Assembly (NCBI GenBank): GCA_964573295.1
Contig: CAZNJE010000002.1
Coordinates: 1 to 64,000, forward strand
Reading direction: 5' to 3'
Length of the DNA: 64,000 nucleotides
From: CAYQJL01 sp964573295
GTDB lineage: Bacteria > Eisenbacteria > RBG-16-71-46 > CAIMUX01 > WJJG01
Part shown: positions 53,192-61,146 of the stretch, piece after piece
How positions within the stretch are numbered: the stretch's first letter is position 1
Layout: each line of letters opens with the position of its first letter
Notes under the pieces: model-generated
The model's database searches: none
Seen by the model: the letters and a program-made list of their open reading frames with translations, nothing else
Told to the model about the DNA's origin: nothing
Made by a program: the position numbers and the translations under genes

Positions 53192-53776
53192 ATGCGCCCA
53201 GCCATCTCGTCTGCCCAGGAGCTCGCGCTGCGCCGACGCTACGATGCGTGTCTGGCTCAGATTCTCATCTGGAGCGAGGACATCGCCTCTCCAGACGAGT
53301 TCGCTCTGCGCAGCCTTGCGAAGATCGGCGAAACCGCCTCGGTATCAAGGGCTTACATCTTCCGCTTCGATTACCCGGCCCGACGGATCCGCAACACCCA
53401 TGAATGGACCGCTCCAGGCATACCGGCGCTCTTGGGCCTCGAGGTGGGCTTCGACGAGTTCCCCTTCTGGGTGGCCCAGCTCCAGGCCGGCCGGATGATC
53501 GTGGGCAGCGAGATCCGGCGGGATCTCCCGGCCGAAGTCCATGAAATTCTGACGCTTCAAGACATCGTGAGCATACTGGTCGGCCCGGTGAGGCTAGCCC
53601 ACCGGGTGTGGGGATTCTTGGGTCTCGATGAATGCACCGCACTGCGGGAATGGTCACCAGCCGAGATCGAGCTCTTCGGCTGTTTGTGTCGCGCGATGGG
53701 GGCGTGTCTGGAGCGGTCGGGCCTCGGGGCGGCAGCTTCCCCGAGAGCCTCCGAACGCCAGATACCTGCGTCTTGA
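53192..53776 (+). CDS. Stand-alone GAF domain protein
   Basis: 194 residues from the ATG at 53192, which has GGAAGGGGG upstream; the frame is open to 53120 without support. The sequence covers one GAF domain: SLAKIGETASVSRAYIFRFDYP, a HEW turn, and the end strand LVGPVRLAHRVWGFLGLDEC followed by a helix. GAF domains bind small ligands or haem-type cofactors and usually sit in kinases or cyclases; here no output domain is present. It ends 33 bp before the fur-like gene on the same strand. The ligand is unknown. Confidence 0.8.
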   Translation: MRPAISSAQELALRRRYDACLAQILIWSEDIASPDEFALRSLAKIGETASVSRAYIFRFDYPARRIRNTHEWTAPGIPALLGLEVGFDEFPFWVAQLQAGRMIVGSEIRRDLPAEVHEILTLQDIVSILVGPVRLAHRVWGFLGLDECTALREWSPAEIELFGCLCRAMGACLERSGLGAAASPRASERQIPAS

Positions 53777-53801
53777 CCCGGTTGCTGCCACAGGATAACT
53801 T
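53773..53801 (+). promoter_or_regulatory. Possible promoter of the fur-like gene
   Basis: ttgacc (53773-53778), 17 bp, taactt (53796-53801), 8 bp to the ATG at 53810. The -35 overlaps the stop of the GAF gene. The -10 match is weak, and no Shine-Dalgarno is seen before the ATG. Confidence 0.35.
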
Positions 53802-53809
53802 TCTGACTT

Positions 53810-54328
53810 ATGAACCACACAGATCCCACCCCACAGAAAGCGGTGGCGGACGATCAGTTTGCAATTGACGCCGCCCGCATGTTGCGCAACGCGGGATTGA
53901 AGGTGACCCGTACGCGGGTTGGTCTTCTCAACCTGCTCGCGCGAAAGAGCCGTCATCTCACCGCCGACGAGATCACGGCCGGCCTGCATGCCGAGGGCAT
54001 CCGGCTGGATCGGGTGACCGTCTACCGCAACATCGAACGTCTGCTGGACGTGGGTATCTTCGTGGCCTCGTTCCTGCCGGGCCGGGCCTTGCGTGTAGGC
54101 CTGTGCCGGTGTCCGGATGCCCCCCATCATCATCACATCGTGTGCCTGCATTGCGGCAGGCTGGCCGAGACGCAAGGTTGTCTCGTGTCGGATCGCTGGG
54201 AAGACCTTCGCCAGGAGCTCGAAGCCCAAACCGGGTTTGCACTGGAAGGACACGTCATGCAGTATGTCGGCGTGTGTCCGGAGTGCCGAGCCGCCGGCAA
54301 GCGTGGCACCGGTGCCGAATTCCGTTGA
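53810..54328 (+). CDS. Fur-family metalloregulator
   Basis: 172 residues with the Fur winged helix (AGLKVTRTRVGLLNLLARKSRHLTADEI-type region, DRVTVYRNIERLLDVGI), a His-rich metal segment (HHHHIVCLHCG) and a second C-x-x-C (CPEC) for structural zinc. It represses transcription when bound to its metal or responds to peroxide in the PerR type; which type cannot be told. It follows a GAF gene by 33 bp and precedes an MltD-like gene. No Shine-Dalgarno is seen, so the mRNA may be leaderless or coupled to the GAF gene. Confidence 0.9.
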   Translation: MNHTDPTPQKAVADDQFAIDAARMLRNAGLKVTRTRVGLLNLLARKSRHLTADEITAGLHAEGIRLDRVTVYRNIERLLDVGIFVASFLPGRALRVGLCRCPDAPHHHHIVCLHCGRLAETQGCLVSDRWEDLRQELEAQTGFALEGHVMQYVGVCPECRAAGKRGTGAEFR

Positions 54329-54388
54329 TCCATTCGTTCCGCAAGAGGTCGCCTTCGCCCATCGAGGCGGGCGTGGTGGGAGATTTGC

Positions 54389-56467
54389 ATGAAGTGGTGG
54401 CGGACGCCCGTTTCCGATAGACCCGTCCTGCCCCTGGCATTCTGGGGCTTCGCAATCCTGGCCTTCACGATCCTGGCCCCGACCTGGCTCACGGGCTGCA
54501 CGGGCTCATCCGCTCACCGTCCCGCGCAGGCGGATGCCGGCCCCGCGCCCGACGGGGATTCATCGAGGACCGAGGATCCGAGCACAACCGATGCGTACGG
54601 CCGGACCCTCGGATCCGGCGACCTCGACCCGTCCGGCCGGAACGATGGAGTCGCCAGGATCGATGCCGCCGGAAGCGACTCTTCACAAACCGATGCCGAC
54701 TGGCTCATCGACAGTCTCGCCGTACCGGTCGACTCCCTCAATCTTCCGGGCGCGTTCCAGGTCGATTTGCCGGACATCTCCGACAGCCTGGCCGCCGCTA
54801 CCGAAGCGCAGCTTCCCTCGGTGGACGAGATCTTCGACTACCCGATCGAGTTCAACCGCCGCGTGCTGGCGTGGATCGACTTCTATCTGGGTCGCGGTCG
54901 GCGCAGCTTCGACCACAGTTTGGAAAGGTCCGGCCGTTACTTGGCGATGGCGCGCAGGATCTTTGCCGAGGAAGGCGTTCCGCAAGACCTGGCTTCCCTG
55001 GCGCACGTGGAGAGCGGATTCCGGCACAACGCGCAGTCACCGGCGCGCGCCTTGGGGCTCTGGCAGTTCATGCGCGGCACGGCCCGCCGCTACGGACTGC
55101 GGTGCGATGCCTATGTCGACGAGCGGCTCGATCCGGAGAAGTCGACCCGGGCCTGCGCCCAGCATCTCCGCGACCTCTACGCCGAGTACGGCGACTGGTA
55201 CTTGTCCCTGGCCGCCTACAATGCCGGTGCCGGCAAGGTGAACCGGGCCATCCGCAAGACGCGCGAGCGCAACTTCTGGGACATCGCGCGCACCCGCTAC
55301 CTGGTCAACGAAACACGCAACTTCGTCCCGGCGATCCTGGCGGCAACGATCCTGGCCAAGAGCCCAGGTGCCTATGGTTTCAAGGAAACGACCGAGCCAC
55401 CGCTCGAGTACGACACGATCACGGTCGACACCCCGACCGATCTGCGCGTGCTCTCGGCCGCCGCGGGCATCCCGCTCGCCGAGCTGGTTGATCTCAACCC
55501 CGCGCTGTTGCTGATGCAAACCCCTCGCGGGGAACCCTATACCGTTCACGTGCCCGCAGGCTTCGGTGAGGCGGTGGCAGCCGCCCTCGGCGAGATTCCG
55601 CCCGAGAAACGGCTCGTGCATCACCGGCACGTGGTTCGCAGTGGACAGACATTGGGAGGGCTGGCCCACCGCTATGGCACCACGGTTGGCGCCATTCAGG
55701 ACGCCAACGGGATGGGCCGCAGAACGACAATCTACGCCGGCGATACGCTGTTGATCCCCAGTCGTCACGGAGGTCTCGGCGATCTCGCCCTGGCGGCCGG
55801 CCCGGACGGCACGATCAAGCATACCGTGCGACGGGGAGAGTGTCTGTCGAATATCGCCGCGCACTACCGGGTCAAAGTCGGCGCGATCAGCTCCGCCAAC
55901 GGACTGGCCGACCCCCGTCGCATCTACCCGGGCCAAGTGCTCGCGATCCCTTTGCCTCCCGACCGGCTCCTGACCCAGCTCGCCGAACGCGATCCGGTGG
56001 GGCTGGGCTCGGGCGGCGCTCTGCCGGTACGCGCTCAGAACAACTCCGACTCGCTGGGCCGGGTGGCCAGCACGGCCCACATCGTGGAGCAAGCCCGCGA
56101 GGCCATCAAGCTCGAGGAAGCCCGTGCCGCCGAGGAAAACCGCCGGCTACCGAGCCCCACACTGCACACGGTGCGGCGCGGTGACACCCTCTCGGAGATC
56201 GCCACGCGCTACGACGTGCGCGTATCCGAGTTGCGTCGCTGGAACGGGTTGGGGCGCTCGAGCTTGATCTATCCCGGCCAGGATCTGCGAGTCGCCCCGC
56301 CCGACGGGAACCCCTCCGGCGAATCGCGGGTGCACGTAGTACAGCGCGGTGAGTCGCTGTGGACGATTGCTCAGCGCTACGGGGTGCGGGTCTCCGATCT
56401 CACCCAGTGGAACGACATCAGCCGGGGGGGGATCATCCGGCCTGGCCAGAAGCTCCTGCTATACTAG
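54389..56467 (+). CDS. mltD: Membrane-bound lytic murein transglycosylase with four LysM domains (MltD-like)
   Basis: Lipobox L-T-G-C (Cys37) after a hydrophobic signal. A polar linker (about 40-140) leads to an SLT domain with catalytic Glu208 in LAHVESGFRHNAQSP, GLWQFMRGTARRYGL and SLAAYNAGAGKVNRAI. Four LysM modules follow (HVVRSGQTLGGLAHRYGTT, HTVRRGECLSNIAAHYRVK, HTVRRGDTLSEIATRYDVR, HVVQRGESLWTIAQRYGVR). The enzyme cleaves peptidoglycan between MurNAc and GlcNAc to form anhydro ends, anchored in a membrane facing the periplasm. The first LysM pair and last pair are separated by a coiled-coil-like linker (VEQAREAIKLEEARAAEE). E. coli MltD has two to three LysM, so four is on the high side. 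Confidence 0.95.
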   Translation: MKWWRTPVSDRPVLPLAFWGFAILAFTILAPTWLTGCTGSSAHRPAQADAGPAPDGDSSRTEDPSTTDAYGRTLGSGDLDPSGRNDGVARIDAAGSDSSQTDADWLIDSLAVPVDSLNLPGAFQVDLPDISDSLAAATEAQLPSVDEIFDYPIEFNRRVLAWIDFYLGRGRRSFDHSLERSGRYLAMARRIFAEEGVPQDLASLAHVESGFRHNAQSPARALGLWQFMRGTARRYGLRCDAYVDERLDPEKSTRACAQHLRDLYAEYGDWYLSLAAYNAGAGKVNRAIRKTRERNFWDIARTRYLVNETRNFVPAILAATILAKSPGAYGFKETTEPPLEYDTITVDTPTDLRVLSAAAGIPLAELVDLNPALLLMQTPRGEPYTVHVPAGFGEAVAAALGEIPPEKRLVHHRHVVRSGQTLGGLAHRYGTTVGAIQDANGMGRRTTIYAGDTLLIPSRHGGLGDLALAAGPDGTIKHTVRRGECLSNIAAHYRVKVGAISSANGLADPRRIYPGQVLAIPLPPDRLLTQLAERDPVGLGSGGALPVRAQNNSDSLGRVASTAHIVEQAREAIKLEEARAAEENRRLPSPTLHTVRRGDTLSEIATRYDVRVSELRRWNGLGRSSLIYPGQDLRVAPPDGNPSGESRVHVVQRGESLWTIAQRYGVRVSDLTQWNDISRGGIIRPGQKLLLY

Positions 56468-56703
56468 CCTCGCCTGGTTCCTCGACTGGCTCGGCTGGAT
56501 TCGCAGAGTAGCCCGGTCCGGCTCGCAGGACCGGCCGGCTGGGATCCGGCGCGCTCGTACCCTATCGGCGCCCACACTCGACTCCGCGAAGCGTCCGCGG
56601 CAGGACCGTGATTCTGTGCCGCTGCCTAGCCCCATGCGCAATGCAAACAGGCCAAGTGAAGTGGATCGAACTCGCTTTGCCTGGCACGCCGAGGGGGGAT
56701 CCC

Positions 56704-58152
56704 ATGCACAAGTTTCCGTTCGTTGGGCGGTCGTTCCTGTTCGTTGGCCAGCCACCCTCGTTCGTTAGGCAGTCGCTCCCCTTTGCTGGACGGCCGCTCC
56801 CCTTTGCTGGACAGTCGCTCCCCTTTGCTGGACAGTCGCTCCTGTTCGCCACGTTCAGGCTCCTCCTGGCCGGGTTCTCGCTCTGTGCTCTTCTTCCCTC
56901 CTCGGCCTTGGCGGAGCACTGGGTGGTCGATCCATCCGGCGGCGGTGACTTCACCCACATTCAACCCGCCATCGAAGCGGCAACGCCCGGGGACGAGATC
57001 GAGGTTCTGGCAGGCACGTATGCGGAGGAACTCGATTACCTGGGCAAGGATTTGCGCGTCTTCGCCAGCCAAGGTCCAGATGTCACCGTACTCACCCCTC
57101 CCGTCCCGACCACTCGCTCGACCCATCTGGTCACGTTCGCATCGGGTGAGGGCTCGGCAGCCAGTCTCGAAGGCTTCACGCTCAGCGCTTCCTCGGGGCC
57201 TCTCGTCGCGAGCCTGGGCGGTACGGGCGGCGGGGCGATCGGCTGCTACGGTAGCGAGCCGCAGATCCTCGGCTGCGTCTTCCTGCAGAACGAAGCGGAT
57301 TACGGCGGGGGCATTCTGCTGATCGACGCCAACCCAACCATCTCGGGATGCACGTTCCTCGAGAATCTCGCGCATATCAGCGGTTCGGCGATCGCGGGGC
57401 CCAATTCGGCGCCGAGCATTCTCGAATGCCGTTTCGAGGACAATGAGGCCGTGACCGGTTCGGGAACGGTGCAGCTAGCCCTTCCCTGCGACATCGTGGC
57501 CTGCGAGTTCATCAACAACCGCGCGCACAGCGGCGGCGCGATCAGCTGTCCGTACGATACCGCCAACCTCCTCATCAAAGGGTGCACCTTCGAATCGAAC
57601 CAGTCGACCGTCACCCATGGCGGCGCCATCCGCATTCACGAGGCCAGCCCAACGATCGAGTCCTGCACCTTCGTCGACAACCGGGCGGCTCTCGACGGCG
57701 GCGCGATCTTCACAGTCGATGGCGGTTCGGCCGAGCTGCGCCACTGCACCTTCTACTTCAACCTTGCCCAGCGCAGCGGAGGCCACCTGGCGGTGCTCAA
57801 CGGGGCCACCCCCCTGATCGAGAACTGCATTCTCTCCGAGGCCCTGGGCGGCTACGGCGTCTTCGTCGACAGCGCCCTGCCGGCGTTCGTGTGCAACGCG
57901 TTCTGGAACAATCACCCCCTGAACTTCCTGAACTTCGAGGATCCCTCAGGCACCGACGGCAACTTCACGGCCGATCCTCTGTTCTGTGATGTGTTCAGCT
58001 ACGACTTCACAATCGATACAAACTCACCCTGCGCCGAAGAAAACAACCCGCTCTGCGGCCAGATCGGGCGCTTCGGCGTGGCGTGTGGCGGCGTCCGCTG
58101 CCATTGCATCAGCTGGGGACACTTGCGAACGCGGTTCGATCCGCGGCCCTAG
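56704..58152 (+). CDS. Secreted right-handed beta-helix protein
   Basis: From the ATG at 56704 (GAGGGGGG upstream) the N-terminus is six copies of a seven-residue unit (PFAGQSL type) leading into a hydrophobic segment and a signal cleavage site after SALA. The mature part starts HWVVDPSGGGDFTHIQPAIEAATPGDEIEV, a hallmark of parallel beta-helix proteins (pectin-lyase fold, PbH1 repeats), followed by about ten rungs with cysteine ladders (ISGCTFLENLA, IESCTFVDNRA). It probably binds or degrades polysaccharide, or is a surface protein. No FlgD-like tail is seen. A 17-bp repeat array starts over its stop codon. Confidence 0.85.
   Translation: MHKFPFVGRSFLFVGQPPSFVRQSLPFAGRPLPFAGQSLPFAGQSLLFATFRLLLAGFSLCALLPSSALAEHWVVDPSGGGDFTHIQPAIEAATPGDEIEVLAGTYAEELDYLGKDLRVFASQGPDVTVLTPPVPTTRSTHLVTFASGEGSAASLEGFTLSASSGPLVASLGGTGGGAIGCYGSEPQILGCVFLQNEADYGGGILLIDANPTISGCTFLENLAHISGSAIAGPNSAPSILECRFEDNEAVTGSGTVQLALPCDIVACEFINNRAHSGGAISCPYDTANLLIKGCTFESNQSTVTHGGAIRIHEASPTIESCTFVDNRAALDGGAIFTVDGGSAELRHCTFYFNLAQRSGGHLAVLNGATPLIENCILSEALGGYGVFVDSALPAFVCNAFWNNHPLNFLNFEDPSGTDGNFTADPLFCDVFSYDFTIDTNSPCAEENNPLCGQIGRFGVACGGVRCHCISWGHLRTRFDPRP
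56713..56838. repeat. Six 21-bp tandem units in a signal-peptide region
   Basis: Units ctcccctttgctggacagtcg type, the last two identical, the first three diverged. They encode (P-F-A-G-Q-S-L)n at the N-terminus of the beta-helix protein. Confidence 0.93.
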
Positions 58153-58209
58153 CCCAAACGCGGCCCTAGCCCAGACGCGGCTCGAGCCCAGACGCGGCTC
58201 GAGCCTGAA
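58142..58209. repeat. Four 17-bp units over the beta-helix stop codon
   Basis: cgcggccctagcccaaa (58142-58158, contains the TAG stop at 58150-58152) and three variants to 58209. The unit is not a multiple of three. Confidence 0.92.
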
Positions 58210-58242
58210 CGCAGCTTCGGCACCAACGGTCGAGGAGACGAA

Positions 58243-59136
58243 ATGCACCCAGCCCTCCATACCTACCAATCGGCACACCAACACCCCGGTCGCCGCGCGC
58301 CGGCATGCATCTCGGTCCACAGAACCACGCCAACCACGCGAACCGGACCGACCTCCCCAGCCGCAGCGACCGCGCGAAACGGTGCGACTACGCGAAACGG
58401 TGCGACTACGCGAAACGGTGCGCCCATGCCGGCCGGGACGCCCTTGAGAGCCCGAGCGCTCCCAGGAATCAGGTCACTTCCGCGAACCACGTCGTTCCTC
58501 GGGACCTTGGTACCTCTGGTTCCCTTGGTTCCCTTGGTTCCTTTGGCTCCTTTGGCACTCTTGACTGTTCTCACTCTCACGGCCCTCTGGACGCCGAACG
58601 CCACGGCTCAGGTCGAGGCCGCCGACCCGGTCACCGAAAGCGCATCCGCCCAGGTCGAGGCCGCCGACCCGGTCACCGAAAGCGCATCCGAAGCCGGAGG
58701 TGTCAGCAGCACCGCGGCCGATTCTCTGCTCATCCAGGTTCGTAAAGTGATTGAGCCCAGCGACGGCACGACAGTGCTCCATTTCCACGCCACCGAGCGT
58801 TGCGCCGACTGCATCCTGATCGAGACCTACGCCCGAGACGCGATCGAAGAGCAGTTCGTCTCAGAGCTCGAGGATGGTCAGCTAACATTCCGGCTGATCA
58901 ACATCGACGAGCCACGAAACGCTCCTTTGCGCGAGTACTACGACATCGACGACACCATGGTCGTGCTGACCCGCTGGCGAGACGGCCAGCAGCTCGAGTG
59001 GATGGCCCTTTGGGAGGTCTGGGACTATGTCGAGGATCCTCTCTCGATGGGCTTGTATGTCACCGACGAAGTATTCAGCTATGTCGAGAAGGACGAGCGC
59101 GAGCGGGAGGAAGCCGCCGTTTCGGGTAATGACTAG
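58243..59136 (+). CDS. ArsF-family thioredoxin-like protein with repeat-expanded N-terminus
   Basis: The C-terminal 130 residues are a thioredoxin-like domain with FHATERCADCILIETYARDA (Cys187-x-x-Cys190) and NIDEPRNAPLREYYDI, matching the family annotated as ArsF-type nitrophenyl nitroreductase subunit, usually encoded with CcdA and arsenic genes. GAGGAG lies 5 bp before the ATG at 58243, so the odd N-terminus is probably translated: three R-N-G-A-T-T units (about 45-62), an L-V-P repeat forming the hydrophobic helix (about 89-115), and a perfect 14-residue duplication (A-Q-V-E-A-A-D-P-V-T-E-S-A-S). It is likely membrane-anchored and periplasmic; its usual reductant CcdA is broken here (60649-61089). 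Confidence 0.75.
   Translation: MHPALHTYQSAHQHPGRRAPACISVHRTTPTTRTGPTSPAAATARNGATTRNGATTRNGAPMPAGTPLRARALPGIRSLPRTTSFLGTLVPLVPLVPLVPLAPLALLTVLTLTALWTPNATAQVEAADPVTESASAQVEAADPVTESASEAGGVSSTAADSLLIQVRKVIEPSDGTTVLHFHATERCADCILIETYARDAIEEQFVSELEDGQLTFRLINIDEPRNAPLREYYDIDDTMVVLTRWRDGQQLEWMALWEVWDYVEDPLSMGLYVTDEVFSYVEKDEREREEAAVSGND
58374..58427. repeat. Three 18-bp in-frame units
   Basis: gcgaaacggtgcgactac at 58374-58391 and 58392-58409, variant at 58410-58427, encoding R-N-G-A-T-T in the ArsF-like protein. Confidence 0.92.
58506..58560. repeat. 9-bp in-frame repeat coding the hydrophobic helix
   Basis: ttggttccc-type units, about five copies, encode L-V-P or L-A-P triplets of the membrane/signal helix of the ArsF-like protein. 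Confidence 0.85.
58606..58689. repeat. 42-bp tandem duplication, one mismatch
   Basis: 58606-58647 and 58648-58689 are identical except for one third-position change (gct/gcc); they encode a duplicated 14-residue segment. Confidence 0.95.
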
Positions 59137-59244
59137 CCCCCCGCGCCGGCTGATACGGCAAACGCCCTGGCGGGAAGTAGACGTTGGAAGGCCTACGCCG
59201 TAGGCGGACGGCAGACGCTGGAAGACAAACGCTTATGATCGCCT

Positions 59245-59958
59245 ATGATCCCTAGAGTCTTGCTCGATCGGGCCCCGGTTCCCCTGAGTTCCGAAGAGCT
59301 GCACCTCTACCAGCGCGGCTCGGAGTACTCGATCTGGATCGGCCAGACCCAGCTCATGACAAGCCAGACACACGGTTCCGAAGAACGGCTTGGGGAGCTG
59401 GCCTGCCAACCGCTGGCCACCAAACGGAAGCCCCAACTCCTAATCGGAGGGCTGGGCATGGGCTTCACGCTGGCGGCGGCCCTACGCCAGCTGCCGCCCG
59501 GGGCGCAGGTCACCGTAGCCGAGCTGATCCCCGCCGTCGTGGCTTGGAACCGCGGTCCGCTGGCCCATCTCGCCGGTCACCCCCTTGGAGATCATCGAGT
59601 CACCGTTCGCGAGATGGACGTCGCTGTCATCCTGAGGACCCCCGACCGGCCGTTCGATGCGATTCTCATGGACGTCGACAACGGCCCCGAAGGATTGACC
59701 CGTGAGGAAAACGACTGGCTCTATGACTTCACGGGTCTGGGCATCACCTACGCGGCCCTCAAGCCCGGCGGCGTGCTCACCGTGTGGTCCTCCCACCCCG
59801 ACCAAGCGTTCACCCGTCGTCTGCGCCAGGTAGGCTTCACCGTGGAGGAGATACCCGTGCGGGCGACTGGCGGAGGCAAGGGCGCGCGACACTTGATCTG
59901 GGTGGCAAGACGAGCACGCCGGAATGTTGTCAAGGCAAAACGGCGTAACTCATTCTGA
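59245..59958 (+). CDS. Spermidine-synthase-like methyltransferase-fold protein
   Basis: 237 residues with the SpeE-like N-terminal strands (YSIWIGQTQLMTSQTHGSEERL), the nucleotide loop LLIGGLGMGFTLAAAL, an acidic VTVAELIPAVV and DAILMDVDNGPEGL. It resembles the group often annotated as spermidine synthase-like; the polyamine-binding DDG is not clearly present, so the substrate may differ. ATG at 59245 with weak upstream site. It lies between the ArsF-like gene and the broken ArsR/CcdA genes, which is not a usual arsenic context. Confidence 0.75.
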   Translation: MIPRVLLDRAPVPLSSEELHLYQRGSEYSIWIGQTQLMTSQTHGSEERLGELACQPLATKRKPQLLIGGLGMGFTLAAALRQLPPGAQVTVAELIPAVVAWNRGPLAHLAGHPLGDHRVTVREMDVAVILRTPDRPFDAILMDVDNGPEGLTREENDWLYDFTGLGITYAALKPGGVLTVWSSHPDQAFTRRLRQVGFTVEEIPVRATGGGKGARHLIWVARRARRNVVKAKRRNSF

Positions 59959-60397
59959 ATCAACGAGTTATCATTGGATTCCGGAATCAAGGCCTAAGTC
60001 CTTGCAAGACAAAGAGTTTCGCTGTTTGCCCTTGTCAAATTTGGAGTTCGCTAAAGTATGTCGTCGTCCAGAAGCGCGACCTCAGGCTGGACAGGGCTGA
60101 ACCGTGCCGGCCAGCGGCTGACCCATGCCAGCCCGCAGATAACCCGTGCCAGCCCGCAGATAACCCGTGCCAGCCCGCAGATGGCCGCTTAGCGCCAGCC
60201 CCTTTCCCGAAATGGGATGGTGGGCGGGAGCACTCGATCCACGACAGGAGGCCGCGGAGAATATCAACGCACCCTGGGCTTGTCTCACACGAATCTCAGA
60301 CGAATCATCGAATTCGGTCTTGGCTTGGCGATTTTGCCAAATTACAATCTTCCCAATCTTCTTGTTGTTTCCGATCACGCCGTCGAGGAAGCTCCTC
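59959..60397. other. AT-richer gap with palindromes and a 21-bp repeat, no gene
   Basis: About 440 bp. It contains the perfect palindrome gattccggaatc (59977-59988), the 21-bp array at 60121-60183, and an AT-rich end (about 60290-60390) with ttggcgattttgccaa (imperfect 7-bp arms), which may be an operator for the ArsR fragment downstream. GAGGAA at about 60385 precedes the ATG at 60398. Confidence 0.5.
60121..60183. repeat. Three 21-bp tandem units
   Basis: acccgtgccagcccgcagat type units at 60121-60141, 60142-60162 and 60163-60183, preceded by a degraded copy from about 60101. Confidence 0.92.
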
Positions 60398-60588
60398 ATG
60401 GATTCCGTACATAGCGCACAGCTCGAGGCACGCGCCCAGACTCTGAAGGCGATGGCTCGCCCCTTGTGGCCTTGCTCTACGCGGGAGCGGCCGTCAGCGT
60501 CCTCGCCATCATTCTCACCGCACGGATCCTGGGCCCGGAGTTCGCCGTCGAAATCCCATCCGCCCCGGGCGGTGAAGCGCACAGATAG
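60398..60588 (+). pseudogene. Fragment of an ArsR regulator joined to a membrane-helix fragment in another frame
   Basis: The ATG at 60398 (GAGGAA upstream) starts MDSVHSAQLEARAQTLKAMA, which looks like the first 20 residues of an ArsR regulator before the HTH (AQILKALAHPSR in relatives). The similarity stops at once. In the next frame, 60463-60588 encodes LVALLYAGAAVSVLAIILTA and a short tail to a TAG, a convincing membrane helix of another protein, perhaps the start of an ArsF-like protein. The join suggests a deletion that fused two neighbouring genes. The whole HTH is missing, so no DNA-binding function remains. Confidence 0.5.
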
Positions 60589-60648
60589 AGAAGGCCGGAG
60601 CGATCCCGCCTCCTCCGACAACTCCACCCGGAGCAAGAGCACGAGTCG

Positions 60649-61089
60649 ATGGAGTATCTCTTCACAGAGTTGACCAATGCAGTCCAGGGCTCACTGGCCA
60701 CCGCGTTCTTGGCCGCGCAGGTGGCCGCGCAGGTAGCCGCGCAGGTGGCCGCGCAGGTGGCCGCGCAGATGGCCGCGTTCACCTCGGGCGTTCTCAGCGT
60801 CCTCCTCAGCCCCTGCCGCCTTGCCAGCATCCCGGTCATCGCAGCCCATGACAACCGGCTCTATGGCGGAGCCCTGCTGTTGCTCTGCGGTGTGGGGCAC
60901 CGCGCGGTGATCGTCGCCGCCGGGATCTCGGCCGGCTGGGTGCACCGCGACATGAACTGGAACGAGGCCTCCCGAGGCGGCCTCTGGTTGCGCTGCGCGA
61001 GGTTCGCTGTCGGGCTCATGGGGACTGGTGCCCACTCTCGGGCCGGATGGGCTGGTGCCCAGCAATGGACCCGAAGACAAGAGTTCTGA
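60649..61089 (+). pseudogene. CcdA-family membrane protein with internal deletion and 12-bp repeat insertion
   Basis: The N-terminus (MEYLFTELTNAVQG, then GVLSVLLSPCRLASIPVI) matches the start of a CcdA-type thiol-disulfide transporter with its first redox Cys56. Residues from about 71 (LYGGALLLLCGVGHRAVIVA, WNEASRGGLWLR) match the last helices of the same family. About 100 residues with the middle helices and the second redox Cys are missing at about residue 65-70, with the frame kept. The normal last helix is replaced by an unrelated tail. Residues 22-42 are A-A-Q-V repeats from a 12-bp array. It cannot shuttle electrons to the ArsF-like thioredoxin. Confidence 0.65.
60712..60771. repeat. 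Five 12-bp in-frame units in the ccdA remnant
   Basis: gccgcgcaggtg at 60712-60723 and four near-identical copies to 60771, encoding A-A-Q-V in the first membrane helix. Confidence 0.95.
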
Positions 61090-61146
61090 GAACCTGGTTC
61101 ACACTGCTCGATCGCATGGTCGGGTTGGAAGGAGAACAAGTTCACC

